Source of the DNA: Bacillota bacterium
GTDB taxonomy: Bacteria; Bacillota_I; Bacilli_A; Erysipelotrichales; Coprobacillaceae
Length of the DNA: 32,434 nucleotides
Direction: 5' to 3'
Assembly: GCA_030540195.1 (NCBI GenBank)
Contig: JAUNWT010000018.1
Coordinates: forward strand, 1-32,434
The notes below the pieces were generated by a model, which was given only the letters and a program-made list of their open reading frames with translations, did no database searches and was not told the origin of the DNA. Positions 1 through 8,890 of the stretch are shown here, piece after piece. The stretch's first letter is position 1; each line of letters starts with the position of its first letter. The translations under genes and the position numbers were made by a program.

Positions 1-32
1 TCGTTAAACTAACGAGTTAGCACCATTTTTTT
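1..32 (+). terminator. 3' half of an intrinsic terminator cut by the window edge
   Basis: TCGTTA-AAC-TAACGA forms a hairpin at 1-15, and GTTAGCACC-A-TTTTTTT follows. The arrangement suggests a longer palindrome whose left arm lies outside the window, ending a plus-strand gene to the left. The missing arm is inference. Confidence 0.5.
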
Positions 33-52
33 GTCTTAAACTTCTAAAGTCA

Positions 53-92
53 GGTTTTGTGTAAAGATTATGTTAAACTTCTTTACAAAACC
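53..92. terminator. Hairpin after the Na/Pi gene, possible weak terminator
   Basis: GGTTTTG-TG-TAAAG (53-66) pairs with CTTTA-CAAAACC (81-92): 12 base pairs with a 2-nt bulge. It starts right at the stop codon of the minus-strand Na/Pi gene. There is no clear U-run on the minus strand, so it may only protect the 3' end. Confidence 0.35.
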
Positions 93-1040
93 TTAACAAT
101 TCTTTTTAAAACAGCTTTCAATAAATAAAATCATATATCTATAAAAAGGGAAAATAAGCAGTGTAGTAACAATATTGAAGAAGCCATGAATAAATGCAAG
201 TTGCAAACGAGGTGATACAGGAACATAAAAACGAAATGTTAAAAAAAGATGATAAAAAGGAGTCAGGAAAATCATAAAAAAAGTCGTTCCAATAACATTA
301 AATAAGAAATGAAAAAGAGCAGCTTTTTTTGCGGAAGAATTGGCTTTAAGGGCAGAAAAAAAAGCAGTAATGGTTGTACCAATATTACAACCAAAGATAT
401 ATGGGATAGCAACATAAAGGGAAATGGCTTTTAAATGGTACATTTGTTGGACAATGGCAATCATGGCACTTGATGATTGAATAAGGGCAGTTGTGATGGT
501 TCCACCGAGCATGGCAAGAATAGGATGATTGGTAAAAAGGGTCACTAATTGAATAAATTCAGGAAGTTTAGTAATGGCTTCAAGACGTAAGGACATCAGT
601 TCTAGTCCATAAAATAAACAACCAAGTCCAAAAATAATTTGTGCGAGACCTTTTATTTTAGGATGATTAGAAAATAATAAACAAAAGGCACCAATAATTA
701 AAAAGAAAGAAGCATATTGAAAAAGATCAAAGCCCACAATAAAGGCGGTAATGGTTGTACCAATATTGGCTCCCATAATAATCCCAATACTTTGCGAAAA
801 GGTCATAAGGTTTGCGTTGATTAAACTGACGGTTAAAGCGGTTGTGGCAGAACTTGATTGAATGATACAAGTTATAAAACAACCAATAAGAATAGCCTTA
901 AAAGTAGAAGAGGTACATTTAGAAAGAAGATTTTTTAAACGTGTTGGCGAGAGTTCTTGTAAAGAAAGAGAAAGATAGTCGATACCAAATAAAAAAAGTG
1001 CCAGACCGATTAGAATAGAAGTCCAAGAAACTTGGTTCAT
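93..1040 (-). CDS. Na/Pi-cotransporter family protein (short form)
   Basis: A 315-residue membrane protein with the inverted-repeat signature of the Na/Pi-cotransporter II family. QSSSATT (61-67) and GANIGTT (90-96) in the first half are mirrored by QSSSAM (187-192) and GCNIGTT (216-222) in the second. Members move phosphate with sodium across the cytoplasmic membrane; some bacterial members have other or unknown substrates. Many bacterial homologues carry a C-terminal PhoU-like cytoplasmic domain and exceed 500 residues. This one stops after the membrane part. The ATG has a GGAGG site just upstream on the minus strand. It is divergent from the ABC exporter gene at 1135, with 94 AT-rich bases between them. 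The family call is firm; the substrate is inferred. Confidence 0.88.
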   Translation of the reverse strand: MNQVSWTSILIGLALFLFGIDYLSLSLQELSPTRLKNLLSKCTSSTFKAILIGCFITCIIQSSSATTALTVSLINANLMTFSQSIGIIMGANIGTTITAFIVGFDLFQYASFFLIIGAFCLLFSNHPKIKGLAQIIFGLGCLFYGLELMSLRLEAITKLPEFIQLVTLFTNHPILAMLGGTITTALIQSSSAMIAIVQQMYHLKAISLYVAIPYIFGCNIGTTITAFFSALKANSSAKKAALFHFLFNVIGTTFFMIFLTPFYHLFLTFRFYVPVSPRLQLAFIHGFFNIVTTLLIFPFYRYMILFIESCFKKNC

Positions 1041-1134
1041 GAAAAAGCCTCCTTTTTCATATTTTAAAAATAATCATTTTTAACTAGAAAAAATATTATT
1101 TCTTTGTAAAAATATATGAAGGGGGTGTTTTTAT

Positions 1135-2874
1135 ATGAAAGGTAGATGGAAGAAATTTTTATCTTATTATAAAAATTATAAAGTCTTATTTTTTAAAGAT
1201 ATGTTTTGTGCCATGGTTTCGGCAGCCATTACACTTGTTTATCCCATGATTACACGTTATATTACCGGAACAATTTTAAATCAACCAAAAATTGATTATT
1301 CTAAGATTTATATACTGGGAATTTTTATGCTTTGTTTGATTGTTGTTGAATATTTTTGTAATTATTTTATTGGTTATTTAGGACATGTCATGGGTGTCTA
1401 TATGGAAAGAGATTTACGTAATGAATTATTTAGTCATTATCAAAAATTATCTTTTCGTTTTTATGATGAACAAAATACAGGGCAATTGATGTCACGTCTA
1501 ACGAATGATTTATTTTCTTTAACCGAACTTTATCATCATGGACCAGAAGATATTGTGATTTCTATTATTAAGTTTATTGGCGCTTTTATTTTACTTTCAT
1601 ATATTAATGTCAAACTCACTTTGATTTTATTTGCAATCTTACCATTTATGTTTTTATTTGCTTGGTATTATAATAAAAAGATGAAAAAAGCTTTTAAAAG
1701 AAATAAAGAGAGAATTGGTGATATCAATGAACGTATTGAAGATAATTTATCAGGAATTCGTGTTGTTAAAAGCTTTGCAAATGAAGATCAAGAGTTAGAA
1801 CGTTTTGACACACAAAATGGATATTATGTAAATGCTAAGAAAAATAGTTATTATTATATGGGAAGATATAATGCAGGACTTACTTCTTTTACGAGTTTAA
1901 TAACGGTTTCTGTTATCTTTTTTGGAACTTTATTTATTTCTTATGGTAGTATTAATGTTGCAGATTTAATTGCCTTTTTACTTTATGTCACGAACTTGAT
2001 AGATCCCGTTAAAAAGCTTTTAAACTTTACCGAACAGTTTCAAGAAGGGGTTACTGGTTTTGAACGTTTTATGGAAATACTAGAAATTGAACCAGATATT
2101 CAAGATACAAAAAATGCAGTTGTATTACAACATGTTGAAGGGAATGTCACTTTTGATCATGTTTCATTTCGTTATAATGAGCAAACACCTTATGTGTTAA
2201 ATAACATTAACTTAGATGTAAAACCAGGGGAGTATATTGCTTTTGTTGGTTCATCAGGAGTTGGTAAAACAACGATTTGTTCTTTGATTCCTCGTTTTTA
2301 TGAAGCAACTAAGGGAAATGTTTTTATTGATGGAATCAATGTTAAGGAAATCAAACAACAATCTTTAAGAGAAAATATTGGGATTGTTCAACAAGATGTT
2401 TACTTATTTACAGGAACAATCATGGATAATATTCGTTATGGAAATTTACAGGCGAGTGATGAAGAAGTCATTGAAGCCGCTAAAAAAGCTAATGCGCATG
2501 ATTTTATTATGGAATTAGAAGAAGGGTATGATACAGATTGTGGACAACGTGGTGTTAAATTATCTGGAGGACAAAAACAACGTATTTCAATTGCACGTGT
2601 CTTTTTGAAAAATCCACCAATTCTTATTTTTGATGAAGCGACAAGTGCTTTAGATAATGAAAGTGAAAGCATTGTGCAAGAATCTTTAGAAAAATTATCT
2701 CAAGATCGTACAACTTTTGTTATTGCGCATCGTTTATCAACGATTAAAAATGCGAAACATATTTGTGTTTTAACGGAAAATGGCATCGAAGAACAAGGAA
2801 GTCATGAAGAATTGATGAAATTAAATGGAAGTTATGCAAGATTATATAATATGCAATTTAAAGGGGAAGAATAA
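1135..2874 (+). CDS. ABC exporter, fused membrane and ATPase domains
   Basis: A 579-residue half-transporter of the MsbA/LmrA-like exporter type. An N-terminal six-helix membrane domain (about 1-310) is followed by a nucleotide-binding domain. Visible motifs are Walker A GSSGVGKTT (about 371-379), signature LSGGQKQR (about 476), Walker B ILIFDEATSALD (about 495-506) and the switch histidine in VIAHRLST. All ATPase motifs are canonical, so a homodimer with two active sites is the simplest model. The substrate cannot be read from sequence; lipids, peptides or drugs are typical. The start has a strong AAGGGGG site. The HAD phosphatase gene begins one base after its stop, so the two are cotranscribed. 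Confidence 0.93.
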   Translation: MKGRWKKFLSYYKNYKVLFFKDMFCAMVSAAITLVYPMITRYITGTILNQPKIDYSKIYILGIFMLCLIVVEYFCNYFIGYLGHVMGVYMERDLRNELFSHYQKLSFRFYDEQNTGQLMSRLTNDLFSLTELYHHGPEDIVISIIKFIGAFILLSYINVKLTLILFAILPFMFLFAWYYNKKMKKAFKRNKERIGDINERIEDNLSGIRVVKSFANEDQELERFDTQNGYYVNAKKNSYYYMGRYNAGLTSFTSLITVSVIFFGTLFISYGSINVADLIAFLLYVTNLIDPVKKLLNFTEQFQEGVTGFERFMEILEIEPDIQDTKNAVVLQHVEGNVTFDHVSFRYNEQTPYVLNNINLDVKPGEYIAFVGSSGVGKTTICSLIPRFYEATKGNVFIDGINVKEIKQQSLRENIGIVQQDVYLFTGTIMDNIRYGNLQASDEEVIEAAKKANAHDFIMELEEGYDTDCGQRGVKLSGGQKQRISIARVFLKNPPILIFDEATSALDNESESIVQESLEKLSQDRTTFVIAHRLSTIKNAKHICVLTENGIEEQGSHEELMKLNGSYARLYNMQFKGEE

Positions 2875-2875
2875 T

Positions 2876-3640
2876 ATGGAAAGAAAATATATATTTTTTG
2901 ATATTGATGGGACACTTTTAGATGATAATCCTGGAGGAAAGATTTTAGAAAGCACATATCGTACGTTAGATAAATTAAAAGAAAATGGACATTTTGTTGC
3001 TATTGCGACAGGGAGAGCACAATATATGGCAATGGATGCTGCTAAAGAAGCCCATATTGATTGTTTAGTAACAGATGGAGGAAACGGTATTACTTTACAT
3101 AATGAACTTCAATATATTAAACCGATTGACTTTGTTCAAGCCAATCGTGTGATTGATCAATGTATTGAACATCATTTACCATTTGCAGTTGCTTTAGGAA
3201 ATGAAGCTGTTTTATATACAAATCAAAGTGATCAAAAAGATCAAAAACTTCCTGTAAAATTAGTTGTTGATGAAAGTATAGACTTTCATCAAGTAAAGGA
3301 AATTTATAAGGTTTTTATTGAATGTAGTGAACAAGAAGAAAAATTATTGGATTTAGGAACTTTGGAATATATGCGCTATTTTAAAGGACAAATTATTATA
3401 GAACCCGCAGATAAATATAAAGGTATTTTAGAAATGGTTCATTTATTAAAAGGTGATGAAAAGGATATTGTTGTCTTTGGTGATGGCTTGAATGATATTT
3501 CTATGATTGAACAAGCACCTTTAGGCATTGCTATGGGTAATGCAATCGATGAAGTAAAAGCAGTCGCAAATTTTGTAACCAAAAGAAATGATGATGATGG
3601 TATTGAATATGCTTGTCGTCATTTTGGCTGGATTGATTAA
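2876..3640 (+). CDS. Cof-type HAD-superfamily sugar-phosphate phosphatase
   Basis: A 254-residue HAD hydrolase of the Cof/IIB type. The catalytic motif FDIDGTLLDD (aspartates 9 and 11) is at the N-terminus, ATGR is motif II, and GDGLND (about 201) is the Mg-binding motif near the C-terminus, with a cap domain between. These cytoplasmic enzymes usually dephosphorylate sugar phosphates or flavin and pyridoxal phosphates; the exact substrate is unknown. I chose ATG 2876 rather than an in-frame ATG at 2825, which lies inside the ABC gene. ATG 2876 has an AAGGGGAA site (2861-2868) at good spacing and puts the DxD motif at the usual distance from the N-terminus. Confidence 0.9.
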   Translation: MERKYIFFDIDGTLLDDNPGGKILESTYRTLDKLKENGHFVAIATGRAQYMAMDAAKEAHIDCLVTDGGNGITLHNELQYIKPIDFVQANRVIDQCIEHHLPFAVALGNEAVLYTNQSDQKDQKLPVKLVVDESIDFHQVKEIYKVFIECSEQEEKLLDLGTLEYMRYFKGQIIIEPADKYKGILEMVHLLKGDEKDIVVFGDGLNDISMIEQAPLGIAMGNAIDEVKAVANFVTKRNDDDGIEYACRHFGWID

Positions 3641-3673
3641 ATAAAATAAGCTATACTATAAATGGGTGAGATT

Positions 3674-3928
3674 ATGGAACTAATTAAAGATTTTTTAATC
3701 ATTATTGGTATTTTTGTATGTATGTCTTTAGGTATTTTCTTTTTACTTCATAGTGGTGATGCCAAAAAGAAAACGAAACAAACAATTCAAGATACAAGAG
3801 ACAGTATTCAAGAAACAAACCAACAACTCGATGATGTTTTAGAACAATTACAAGAAATGAACGCCCCTTTAGAAAAAGCAATGAAGGCAGTACGTTCTTT
3901 CAATGATAAAGTTTTATCAAAAAAATAA
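3674..3928 (+). CDS. Small membrane-anchored coiled-coil protein
   Basis: An 84-residue protein of unknown function. One hydrophobic helix (about residues 4-25) is followed by a charged, glutamine-rich segment (KKTKQTIQDTRDSIQET and onward) that should form a coiled coil. The layout resembles small DUF948-like or divisome-associated proteins, but I cannot assign a family. An in-frame ATG at 3662 has no ribosome site. ATG 3674 has GGGTGA close upstream, so the later start is preferred. A TATACT box at 3652-3657 may give it its own promoter, though no good -35 is visible. Confidence 0.65.
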   Translation: MELIKDFLIIIGIFVCMSLGIFFLLHSGDAKKKTKQTIQDTRDSIQETNQQLDDVLEQLQEMNAPLEKAMKAVRSFNDKVLSKK

Positions 3929-3938
3929 TCGAGGAATG

Positions 3939-3966
3939 TTGACAAAGCTTAAATATTATCTATAAT
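3939..3966 (+). promoter_or_regulatory. Sigma-A promoter of the T-box operon
   Basis: Perfect TTGACA (3939-3944) and TATAAT (3961-3966) separated by 16 bp, directly before the T-box leader. The predicted start is near 3973. Confidence 0.88.
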
Positions 3967-3972
3967 ACAGGT

Positions 3973-4205
3973 ATATAAATAAACTCAATGAAAAAGAGAG
4001 TAGTTTTATTGGATATGTTAGAGAGCCTATGTTGGTGGAAATTAGGTATTGAAAATAAAATGAAGCGCACTTTGGAGAGGGTTATCTGAATACATAGGAT
4101 AACAAGCTAACCAGCTTTAACGGTGAGGTGGATATGTTTATCATATCAACAAGAGTGGTACCGCGGAATCTTTCGTCTCTTAGCAATCGCTAGGAGACGT
4201 TTTTT
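3973..4205 (+). promoter_or_regulatory. T-box leader (tRNA-sensing), likely arginine-specific
   Basis: The T-box sequence AGAGTGGTACCGCGG is at 4152-4166. Stem I has AGAGAGCC and GGTGG in its distal part and a UUUUAUU/AAUAAAA stem next to the specifier loop. The loop reads GAAGCGCAC (4062-4070) opposite AGUA. The specifier is usually followed by a purine, and CGC (4066-4068) followed by A fits, giving arginine. GCG (alanine) is the alternative. The bulge base after UGG is U, which suits a tRNA with discriminator A (or G by wobble) and argues against histidine (C73). Uncharged tRNA would stabilise the antiterminator and allow readthrough into the uptake operon. T-box identity is firm; specificity is inferred. 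Confidence 0.93.
4174..4205 (+). terminator. T-box attenuator terminator
   Basis: CGTCTCTTAGC (4174-4184) pairs with GCTAGGAGACG (4189-4199) with one G-U pair and a 4-nt loop, followed by six T. It is mutually exclusive with the antiterminator formed by the T-box sequence. Confidence 0.9.
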
Positions 4206-4230
4206 ATTGGGTAGAAAAGGGGAAAAGATT

Positions 4231-4995
4231 ATGAAAAAAGTATTAAAATTAATGTTAGCGCTTGTGATGACTTGTGCTATTGCTGGATGTTCATCTAGCA
4301 GTAAAAATGATGCTGATGTGACAATTACAATTGGAACATCACCTGATTATGCACCTTATGAATCATTAAATAAAAAAGGTGAAATTGTTGGTTTTGACGT
4401 AGATATGGCAAAATTATTTGAAGGTTATTTATCTGATATGGAAGGTAAAACTTATTCATTAGAATTTAAACAAATGGATTTTGATAACATCGTTACTCAA
4501 ATTCAAGGGGATCAAATTGATTTAGGTATTTCTGGTTTTACTTATAGTGAAGATAGAGTTGTTGAATGGTCTGATCCATATTTAGGAACTCAACAAGTTG
4601 CTGTTGTACCAAATGGTTCTGCAATTACTTCAAATGATCAATTAGTTGGTAAAAAATTAGCTGCTCAAACTGGAGCTACTGGTGAACAAGCTGCTAAAGA
4701 AGTTGAAAATGCCGATGTTGTTTCAATGAAAAACGTACAAGATATTTTCAATGGTTTAGCAAGTAATCAATATGATGCAGCAATCGTTGATTTAGGTGTT
4801 GCTAAACAATATGTATCTAGTGGAAACTTTACACAATTAGATGGTTCATTAATGGATGAAAAAAACTATGTTATCGCTAAAAAAGGTAATACAAAAATGA
4901 TCAAATTAATGAATAAATGTATTAAAAAATTCTTAGCTTCAAAAGATTACGATAAATTATGTAAAAAATATGATTTATCACCATTAGAAAAATAA
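4231..4995 (+). CDS. Amino acid ABC transporter substrate-binding lipoprotein
   Basis: A 254-residue periplasmic-type binding protein (SBP_bac_3 family). It has a lipoprotein signal MKKVLKLMLA... ending in lipobox AIAGC, with cysteine 20 as the lipidation site. Features typical of polar amino acid binders follow: PDYAPYE, GFDVDMAK, and DLGISGFTYSEDR. It captures an amino acid outside the membrane for the permease and ATPase encoded next. An in-frame ATG at 4123 lies inside the T-box leader; ATG 4231 has an AAGGGG site, follows the attenuator and gives a proper signal peptide. If the T-box is arginine-specific, the ligand is probably arginine or a related basic amino acid. Confidence 0.93.
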   Translation: MKKVLKLMLALVMTCAIAGCSSSSKNDADVTITIGTSPDYAPYESLNKKGEIVGFDVDMAKLFEGYLSDMEGKTYSLEFKQMDFDNIVTQIQGDQIDLGISGFTYSEDRVVEWSDPYLGTQQVAVVPNGSAITSNDQLVGKKLAAQTGATGEQAAKEVENADVVSMKNVQDIFNGLASNQYDAAIVDLGVAKQYVSSGNFTQLDGSLMDEKNYVIAKKGNTKMIKLMNKCIKKFLASKDYDKLCKKYDLSPLEK

Positions 4996-5020
4996 AAAAT
5001 TATAGAAAAGGGGTATAGAA

Positions 5021-5704
5021 ATGTTTGTAGCTTTTTCAAAAGTGTTTACTCCTGAAAACTTACTTTACTTTGCTAAGGGTGCAGTAGTATCACTTTTACT
5101 TGCTGCTGTATCCCTTTTATTTGGTATTGTTTTTGGGATTTTAGGATCTTCAGCAAAAAGATCAAAATATAAAATTTTTAGAATAATTGGAAATGTGTAT
5201 GTTGAAGTTATTCGTGGCACACCAATGTTACTTCAAATCTTGATTTTATTTTCAGTTATTCCATCTATCTATACAGCATTTACAGGAAATGTTTTAAGAA
5301 TTAATGTCTTTTTAATTGGTGCCATTGCTATGTCTATTAACAGTGGTGCTTATTCAACAGAACTTATTCGTAGTGGAATTAACGGGGTTGATAAAGGACA
5401 ATGGGAAGCTTGTGAAACATTAGGGCTTTCTTATAAACAAACAATGAGACTTGTTATTTTACCACAAGCCTTCAAAAGAATTATTCCACCAATGATCAGT
5501 GAATTTATTACATTAATTAAGGATTCTTCATTAATCAGTTGTATTGGTGCGGTTGAATTATTAAAATCGGCTCAAGTAGTTGGAGCACAATATTACGATG
5601 TTATGTCACCTTATTGTATTGTTGCTGTTTATTATTTAATTATGACAATTAGTATTTCTTATTTAGGTAGATATGTAGAAAAGAGGTTAGCTGAAAGTGA
5701 TTAA
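5021..5704 (+). CDS. Amino acid ABC transporter permease
   Basis: A 227-residue polar amino acid permease (BPD_transp_1, HisM/GlnP type). It has several membrane helices and the cytoplasmic EAA loop, seen as [12 protein letters not shown] followed by [22 protein letters not shown] in the N-terminal half is characteristic of the family. It forms the membrane channel and docks on the ATPase encoded next. An AAAAGGGG site precedes the ATG. Its last codons overlap the start of the ATPase gene by 8 nt, consistent with translational coupling. Only one permease gene is present, so it probably works as a homodimer. Confidence 0.94.
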   Translation: MFVAFSKVFTPENLLYFAKGAVVSLLLAAVSLLFGIVFGILGSSAKRSKYKIFRIIGNVYVEVIRGTPMLLQILILFSVIPSIYTAFTGNVLRINVFLIGAIAMSINSGAYSTELIRSGINGVDKGQWEACETLGLSYKQTMRLVILPQAFKRIIPPMISEFITLIKDSSLISCIGAVELLKSAQVVGAQYYDVMSPYCIVAVYYLIMTISISYLGRYVEKRLAESD

Positions 5705-6422
5705 AGTTGAACATATATCAAAACAATTTAAAAAAGTAAAAGCAGTTGACGATGTTTCTCTTGAAGTAAAAAAAGGAGAAATCGTGTGTTTGATTGGGCC
5801 TTCTGGTTCAGGTAAGAGTACAGTTTTAAGATGTATTCATGGTTTAGAAGTACCAGAAACAGGACATGTATACCTTAATGGAGAAGTCTTAGATCCAAAG
5901 AAATCTAATTATCAAGAATTAAGAAATAAAATGGGATTTGTTTTCCAACATTTCAACTTATTTCCACATATGACGGTTTTAGAAAACTTAACACTTTCAC
6001 TTACAAAAGTACGTCACATGGAGGAAGAAAAAGCCAATGAAATAGCTTGTAACTATCTTACAAGAGTTGGCTTATTAGATAAAAAAGATGAATATCCAAA
6101 CAAACTTTCAGGTGGACAAAAACAAAGGGTAGCGATTGCGAGAAGCTTATGTACAAGTCCTGAAATCATGCTTTTTGATGAACCAACAAGTGCCTTGGAT
6201 CCAGAAATGGTTATTGAAGTATTAGAAGTTATGCAACAACTTGCTAAAGAAGGAATGACAATGATTGTTGTTACTCATGAAATGGGCTTTGCTAAAACAG
6301 TTGCAGATCGTGTTATTTTCTTAGAAAATGGTAAAATCGTTGAAGAAAACGATGCTAAAGCTTTCTATGAAAATCCTAAAACTGAACGTGCGCAAGATTT
6401 CTTAAAGAAGGTTATGCACTAA
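5697..6422 (+). CDS. Amino acid ABC transporter ATP-binding protein
   Basis: A 241-residue ATPase of the GlnQ/HisP family. Walker A is GPSGSGKST (34-42), the Q-loop lies in [13 protein letters not shown], the signature is [13 protein letters not shown], Walker B is [13 protein letters not shown] and the switch histidine is in VVTHEMGFA. The start is GTG at 5697 inside the end of the permease gene, with GAGG about 10 nt upstream. The stop overlaps the next ATG by one base. It powers uptake by the binding protein and permease of the same T-box operon. Confidence 0.95.
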   Translation: MIKVEHISKQFKKVKAVDDVSLEVKKGEIVCLIGPSGSGKSTVLRCIHGLEVPETGHVYLNGEVLDPKKSNYQELRNKMGFVFQHFNLFPHMTVLENLTLSLTKVRHMEEEKANEIACNYLTRVGLLDKKDEYPNKLSGGQKQRVAIARSLCTSPEIMLFDEPTSALDPEMVIEVLEVMQQLAKEGMTMIVVTHEMGFAKTVADRVIFLENGKIVEENDAKAFYENPKTERAQDFLKKVMH

Positions 6423-7534
6423 TGAAACTACAACGTTTTGAAGTAGAGTCTTATATGACTTTACATGAAAATAACTGTCGATATAATTTGGCAGATACAG
6501 TTGCTAAATCTCTAACTTTAAAGGAGTTATTAGCGTATGATAAAAAAGATTCATTAGAAGATTTAATGAATCTTTCTTTAGATTATGGTGCTATTGAAGG
6601 TTCTCATGAATTAAAAAAAGGCATTTTAAGTTTGTATCAAAGTGGCGATGATGAAGAAATTGCCATCTGTCATGGTGGTGTTAATGCCAATGAACTGGTT
6701 TTAATGACATTACTTTCAACAAATGATCATATTTTATCTTTTTTACCAACATACCAACAACTCTATAGTTTTCCTGAATCTTTAGGGGTAGAAGTTGATT
6801 TTATTCATTTAAAAGAAGAAAATGAATGGAAAATTGACTTTGAAGAATTAGAAAAAAATATTAAAGAAAATACAAAAATGATTTGTTTGAATTTACCAAA
6901 CAATCCTACAGGAACAACTTTAAATCATGAAGAAATGCAACGCCTTATTCAAATATGTAAAAAACATGATCTCTATGTTCTTGTTGATGAAATCTATCGA
7001 GGACTTTATCAAGAAGAATCCATTAGTGATTTTTATGAAAAAGGAATAGCAACTTCAGGTCTTTCTAAAGTTTTATCAACTCCTGGACTTCGTATTGGTT
7101 GGATCAAAACAAAAGATAAAGAGCTTATTCGTTTGATCAATGAAAGACGTGATTATTCGATTATTAGTAGTGGACCTATTAACGATTATTTAGGGGCACT
7201 TACTTTAAAATATAGTAAAGAGATTTTAAAAAGAAATCGTGAGATTTTAGAAGAAAATAAAAGTTATTTAAAGAAATGGCTACAAGCACATCCACATCTT
7301 TCATGTGTTATACCAGAATATGGAACGGTTTGTTTTCTAAAATATGATTATCAAATAGATTCAAATACTTTCTGTGAAACATTACAAGAAGAAACAGGTG
7401 TTTTCTTTGTTCCTGGATGTTGTTTTGATGTAGAAAATCATTTACGTTTTGGACTTGCAAATGATCCACAAATTGTCAAAGAAGGCTTAGATGTATTTTC
7501 AAATTGGTTAAAAAAATTAGACACTTCAAGATAA
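6422..7534 (+). CDS. PLP-dependent aminotransferase, class I/II
   Basis: A 370-residue fold-type I pyridoxal-phosphate enzyme. Visible motifs are NNPTG (160-164), the PLP-ring aspartate in VDEIYRGLY (D189), the Schiff-base lysine in SGLSK (K216) and the substrate-carboxylate arginine region PGLRIGW. It is the last gene of the T-box operon; its ATG overlaps the ATPase stop by one base. Its expression should therefore follow the same amino acid starvation signal as the transporter, suggesting it acts on the imported amino acid or a product of it. The specific reaction is not identifiable here. Transamination is likely, but lyase or cyclase chemistry occurs in this fold. Confidence 0.85.
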   Translation: MKLQRFEVESYMTLHENNCRYNLADTVAKSLTLKELLAYDKKDSLEDLMNLSLDYGAIEGSHELKKGILSLYQSGDDEEIAICHGGVNANELVLMTLLSTNDHILSFLPTYQQLYSFPESLGVEVDFIHLKEENEWKIDFEELEKNIKENTKMICLNLPNNPTGTTLNHEEMQRLIQICKKHDLYVLVDEIYRGLYQEESISDFYEKGIATSGLSKVLSTPGLRIGWIKTKDKELIRLINERRDYSIISSGPINDYLGALTLKYSKEILKRNREILEENKSYLKKWLQAHPHLSCVIPEYGTVCFLKYDYQIDSNTFCETLQEETGVFFVPGCCFDVENHLRFGLANDPQIVKEGLDVFSNWLKKLDTSR

Positions 7535-7547
7535 AGAAGTGTCTTTT
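7519..7547. terminator. Bidirectional terminator between convergent genes
   Basis: AGACACTTC (7519-7527) pairs with GAAGTGTCT (7536-7544), with T-rich tracts on both strands (TCTTTTATT on plus, TAATTTTTTTAA on minus). The stop codons of both the aminotransferase and the flippase gene lie inside it, and the two coding regions overlap by 9 nt. Confidence 0.85.
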
Positions 7548-8830
7548 ATTATGATTTTAAAACAATAAATTGCGCTTAAAGTTAAGGTTGTAATCAATCC
7601 TGTAAATAAGCTAATTAAAATCGCATTAACATAAAGATAATGAGATAAAGTATAGGTCAAAATGATTTCTAAAGTACATTCAATTATAGAGATGATAAAC
7701 ATGACTTTGTTTTTATTTTTAGCTTGTAGAATTGTTGAAAGAGGAGTTTGTAAATAAAATAGTAAAAAAGGAAAAGCCATGTATTTTAATTGTTGATAAC
7801 CACTTGTTGTATTGTAAAGAATCATAAGTGATTGTTTTGGAAAAAAATAGAAAATCAAAGTAAAAGGAAGTCCAATAAGAAAACAAATAAGTAAGGCATA
7901 GAGCAAATGTAAAAAAGTATTACTTTTATGATAATAGAGATCATCTGTTGCAATAGGTAAATAAAGACGATAGATAATCGTACAAAAAAAGGTTGGTGTA
8001 ACAAGCATGGAAACAACGTAGCCAGAAAGGATGGCGTATTGGTCTTGAATAAAATTTTGAGTTAAACCAAGTCGAGTTAAAACATGGATCAAAAGAATAG
8101 GTTCTAAAAAATTCATAAAACAATGATAAAGCCGTGAACCGGTTAAAGGTAATGAAATATTAAGTAAATCTTTTATAATTAAATTTTGTTTGTTGATGTT
8201 TTTTAAAGGAGTAAAAGAATATTTTTTACGACTTAAAAGAAGCAAATAAATAATTGACATTAATTCACCAAAGCTCATTGATAAATAAGCAATTGTTACT
8301 AAAAAAGGCAAGGAGGAACTTAAAGGATTTTTTAAAAATAAGTAAGTAAATAAAAGACGGGATGTTTCTTCAACAATTTGACTTTTAGCGATGACATAGA
8401 CATGACCTTTTGCTAAATAATAATTTTTAATAATGCCACTAATTGCAATTAAAGGAATAAAAAGCAAAAAAGATAAAATAGGATAAAGTGTATATTCGTT
8501 TTTTAGTAAGGAATGAGCAATGAATGGACTTAAAATAAAGAGAGTGCCACAAATAACAATGACTGAAAAAAATGATAAAAGAATGGCGGTAATAATGACT
8601 TTGTAGTTTTTATATTGAGGATGTAATATAAGACGAAAAACAGCAGAAGGAATTCCGACTTGTCCAAGAGTCAAACACAAAGAAAGTGTTGGCATAATGA
8701 CAAGATAAAGAGACATGGCTTCTAAAGGGAGAAGCCTGGAAAGTAACATTCTATTTAAAATACTAAAGATTTTAGATATAGCCGAACTTGCAGAAAGAAT
8801 AATAAATGAATTGATAAGTTTTCTTTTCAT
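7526..8830 (-). CDS. SpoVB/MurJ-like polysaccharide flippase
   Basis: A 434-residue polytopic membrane protein of the MVF/MATE-like flippase superfamily. The N-terminal pattern (SFIILSASSAISKIFSIL then NRMLLSRLLP, and LGQVGIPSAV) is typical of SpoVB and related oligosaccharide or lipid-linked precursor flippases. It has roughly twelve to fourteen hydrophobic segments. It likely moves a lipid-linked cell-wall or polysaccharide precursor across the cytoplasmic membrane. In Bacillus, spoVB lies close to comN, secDF, recJ, apt and rel. The same neighbourhood is seen here, but this gene is inverted relative to the rest. Lipid II flippase, spore cortex or capsule function cannot be separated from sequence alone. 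Confidence 0.85.
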   Translation of the reverse strand: MKRKLINSFIILSASSAISKIFSILNRMLLSRLLPLEAMSLYLVIMPTLSLCLTLGQVGIPSAVFRLILHPQYKNYKVIITAILLSFFSVIVICGTLFILSPFIAHSLLKNEYTLYPILSFLLFIPLIAISGIIKNYYLAKGHVYVIAKSQIVEETSRLLFTYLFLKNPLSSSLPFLVTIAYLSMSFGELMSIIYLLLLSRKKYSFTPLKNINKQNLIIKDLLNISLPLTGSRLYHCFMNFLEPILLIHVLTRLGLTQNFIQDQYAILSGYVVSMLVTPTFFCTIIYRLYLPIATDDLYYHKSNTFLHLLYALLICFLIGLPFTLIFYFFPKQSLMILYNTTSGYQQLKYMAFPFLLFYLQTPLSTILQAKNKNKVMFIISIIECTLEIILTYTLSHYLYVNAILISLFTGLITTLTLSAIYCFKIIIKDTSLS

Positions 8831-8860
8831 AAAAGACTTCCTTTATGTCGAATTTTCATC

Positions 8861-8866
8861 TATAAT
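8861..8866 (+). promoter_or_regulatory. Probable -10 box for comN-like gene
   Basis: TATAAT at 8861-8866 lies about 20 bp before the gene, but no convincing -35 is seen (TTCCTT at 17 bp spacing is poor). Confidence 0.45.
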
Positions 8867-8890
8867 AGATGAAGTGGGAGTTGATTTGTG

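Noticed and set aside
2436-2672. Minus-strand open frame within the ABC exporter
   Set aside because: Antisense shadow of the ATPase domain, with no ribosome site.
4068-4070. CAC as histidine specifier of the T-box
   Set aside because: CAC starts at 4068, is followed by U rather than a purine, and the UGGU bulge does not match C73 of tRNA-His.
4123-4230. In-frame N-terminal extension of the binding protein
   Set aside because: It lies in the T-box and attenuator; the signal peptide and ribosome site fit ATG 4231.
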